DNA of 64,000 nucleotides from Angiostrongylus vasorum (Eukaryota; Nematoda; Chromadorea; Rhabditida; Metastrongylidae): assembly GCA_018806985.1 (NCBI GenBank), contig JADANN010000457.1, forward strand, positions 2,232,001 to 2,296,000, given 5' to 3'. Under the pieces are notes generated by a model. It was not told where the DNA came from. It saw only the letters and a list, made by a program, of their open reading frames with translations, and did not search any database. This document shows positions 61,691 through 64,000 of this stretch, one piece after another. Numbering within the stretch: the first letter of the stretch is position 1; each line of letters opens with the position of its first letter. The translations under genes and the position numbers were made by a program.

Positions 61691-62344
61691 GTAAGTGACT
61701 CGATGTGAGAGATTCGAAACCATTGATATTGTGGTCGCTTGATGATCGTCCTTCTTCAGTGACTTTCACTTATCGCTTTCGATTCCATTTGCGATCGTCG
61801 CCCGACGATAATACATTTCTCTAGTAGTCGTCGCAATTGTGTGTGTATATGTGTGCTTGTTCGTTGTCCGTTTCCTATTGATGTCAAGTTTTTCTAGTGA
61901 GTACTGGTTTCCCTATGATTCTCACAGGTGGGGGTACAGTTAAATACTGGAAAATTTTCACAGCAAGGAACCACTTAAAACACCAAGCACTCTTTATACT
62001 ACATGGTTGCTATAAATTCAGGTCTTCCTAAGATGAATGAGTTTGCAGCTTGACCCTGACTTAGCATATAAACACCAATTTCAGTACGCGCATACTGTGG
62101 ACCAACAAAATTGACCCACTAAGACGTACGAGTTTAGAATCGATTGCTTTCCCATACTCCATGGTCTCCACATTTTCATTCTGCAAAGAACAACTGCGCT
62201 CCTCATCTATCCATGACACCATCCGTTCTCTGAACTCACCTCACCTCGGCAACATTTCTCAAAGTTTAGCGCAAACGATCAATGCCTCAACTGAATCGCT
62301 TGCACATCATGCATATCTATGACATTGCTGCAGTCCTCTCTGTA

Positions 62345-62690
62345 TAGAAGTACGATTTTTTTACATGATCCGACACAAAATCTCATATTTTGCATTTCTT
62401 GCATCCGATTTAATTCTTTTGCATACGTCATTCCGCGAAGGCCTTCATGTATTTTGCTCATGGCTTCGGCTACTGCTTGAAGGTTTTTATCTTCGTCAGG
62501 AATGTCACTGAATGCTGCTCGAGTCGATTCTTCCTGGAATTCTGGGATAGTATTGCTGGGAGGTAGTGGCGAGGGTTCCCACGTGTTTTAGTACTAGTGA
62601 ATGTGTCCCAAACAACTCCGATGCTAATTTTCTAACCTCGGAGTGAACAGAGGCCAGGTGAGGTCGGAGCGGGATCGAACGACCTGTTTG
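62345..62690 (-). repeat. SINE family B copy, diverged
   Basis: TGGCTTCGGCTACTGCTTGA, CCTGGAATTCTGGGATAG and GGTCGGAGCGGGATCGAACG show the reversed tail-to-head order of family B. Confidence 0.6.
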
Positions 62691-63713
62691 TTACGTCAGT
62701 ATGATTGGACATGAACAAACTGTAGTCGAGTGGTGCGGCAAGTACTCTGAACAAGAAGAGGTGTAGTTTGAGAACTCGTTTTCTCATTACTGCTGCTGCT
62801 TAATCTTTATTAGTACTTAAAACAGAAGACGCTTATTTGGTTTCTTTACCTCATTCAATTAATCACCTTTATTTGTAGTCAACGATCGTTATAAGAGAGT
62901 GGCAGACTTCCCATCTACATTCATTCTCAGTTCATGTTTCCATTTTGTTAGAAGCACGCTAGGTGTTGTGGTCTAGCGTTCGCAGAAGTATTCCCCAAGG
63001 CATCTCATGAAATTTGTCGTGGCCTCTTTCAAACTTAGTCGATACACAAATGCGCCTAGATTCTTTATGAATACTGCTTTTAGGAATACTCCGTTTGTGA
63101 TTGGGGTTTCGCATTCACATATTCTACCTATGATGATGTCACTTTTTTTTGCCTACCCGTTTTACTTTCTACAGTAAGCTTGAAAGCATTCTGTCCTTAG
63201 TTTGTTGCTTGCTCCAATCACTTACAGTGATTGATGTGTCGTCGCATATTATCGTAATCGAGAGTTTTTTTTAAAGTGATTCTTTTTCCCAGAAGTCTGC
63301 TAAATATTCCTTCTCGTTGTTCTTTTTGTGAATGAATTCCATGCACGTTACACTGTAGCACAACTGAGAAATCTGTTGTGGTCAATTCAAAACTCCGGAC
63401 TGCACACTTGTAGCTTTCGGTCGTCTTTCAGAGATTCTCATTTCCTGCAAGACATATGAATGTTTATTGTATTGTGTTGATACAATACTTTAAGATGTAA
63501 CCATGTTCCTACGAATGTAAACATCAGAATGCGATTGTGTTCGGAACGACGGCATAACACGTGACGCATACCGCATTCATCGGCGATGGCAATGATCAAC
63601 ATGGCCAGATGCTGAGCAATCTGTAAACGTTTCCAACTGATCGGCAGAATGAACTCGCTGTTTCAGTGTCACTCGTTAGATTCAAACTTGACGAGTTACG
63701 TCGTATGACTTAC

Positions 63714-63890
63714 TTTGTTCGTGTAGCTGAACTTCTTTCGTTTTTGCGTAGACAGCCGAAAAGCTCTTCACATCCAGATTGTTAGCATCAGCACTAACGA
63801 TCTATTGCCTGATCGCTTCCATCTCATTCAGTTGCTGAAAGAAAATCTTTGCCAGGGTTTCTTGACCACGTTCATTCAATGTGAATAAGT
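63714..63890 (-). pseudogene. Coding-like exon with an in-frame TAG, function unknown
   Basis: On the minus strand one frame reads NERGQETLAKIFFQQLNEME, then AIRQ, a TAG, and then IVSADANNLDVKSFSAVYAK and a strong donor AAA|GTAAGT at 63713. The sequence on both sides of the TAG looks like one helical protein segment in a single frame. This suggests either a CAG-to-TAG nonsense change (pseudogene) or a short intron missed here (an AG also ends at the TAG). I do not recognise the family. A possible further exon (IAQHLAMLIIAIADECG) follows at about 63620-63540 but its phase does not match. Confidence 0.3.
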
Positions 63891-64000
63891 TTGATTCCCA
63901 TATTTATTTAAACTAGGAACAACAGAGAGGCTTTTCAGGTAAAATCCAATGAAGTTTGTCAATATCAATGTGTCTATTCACTTCTAAACGCATTGAAACA

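Noticed and set aside
1..64000. CRISPR arrays, bacterial operons or prophage
   Set aside because: No regularly spaced repeats with unique spacers and no prokaryotic gene layout; introns and retroelements show eukaryotic DNA.

Overview
This is a eukaryotic window. It most likely comes from a clade V (strongylid, hookworm-like) nematode. The grounds are many small exons with TTTCAG-type acceptors, an ATG placed directly on a splice acceptor about 110 bp after the upstream gene's AATAAA (an SL trans-spliced operon signature), and dense RTE retrotransposons, Penelope-like elements (PLEs) and tRNA-derived SINEs. The species is inferred; no marker gene fixes it.

Four conserved host genes were rebuilt exon by exon. 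(1) Atlastin, minus strand, about 12.4 kb down to 3.8 kb, 13 exons, with the dynamin-type GTPase motifs and the membrane hairpin. (2) PRIMPOL, minus strand, about 32.9 to 26.5 kb, eight exons, carrying all three catalytic motifs and a split zinc knuckle. (3) PUS7 (TruD-family pseudouridine synthase), plus strand, 38.5 to 46.2 kb. (4) An FBXO7-like gene, plus strand, 46.56 to 49.09 kb, probably downstream of PUS7 in the same operon. Less certain coding exons lie at 33.0-33.3 kb (minus), 52.3-52.8 kb (minus), 61.6 kb (plus, a possible first exon after a GC-rich stretch) and 63.7-63.9 kb (minus, with an in-frame TAG).

Most of the rest is repeats. RTE fragments lie at 1.4-2.7, 18.3-19.6 and 34.9-35.7 kb, with eroded relics at 7.3-8.1 and 56.6-56.9 kb. 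PLE pieces with GIY-YIG endonuclease reading frames lie at 25.1-26.4 and 36.0-37.4 kb. Palindromic or single PLE terminal repeats carry hammerhead-ribozyme-like cores at about ten sites. Four families of short tRNA-like elements, here called A, B, C and D, account for much of the rest. A and B have different heads and tails but share a central block. D elements are fold-back structures. TA-rich and ACATAT microsatellites are common, and they generate most of the long artefactual open frames.

Layout: 0-12.4 kb atlastin and its repeat-filled introns; 12.4-26.5 kb intergenic repeats; 26.5-33.3 kb PRIMPOL; 33.3-38.5 kb SINE, RTE and PLE; 38.5-49.2 kb PUS7 and FBXO7-like; 49.2-64 kb mostly repeats with a few unassigned exons. 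Positions of spliced genes were read by eye and checked by codon phase, not by software.
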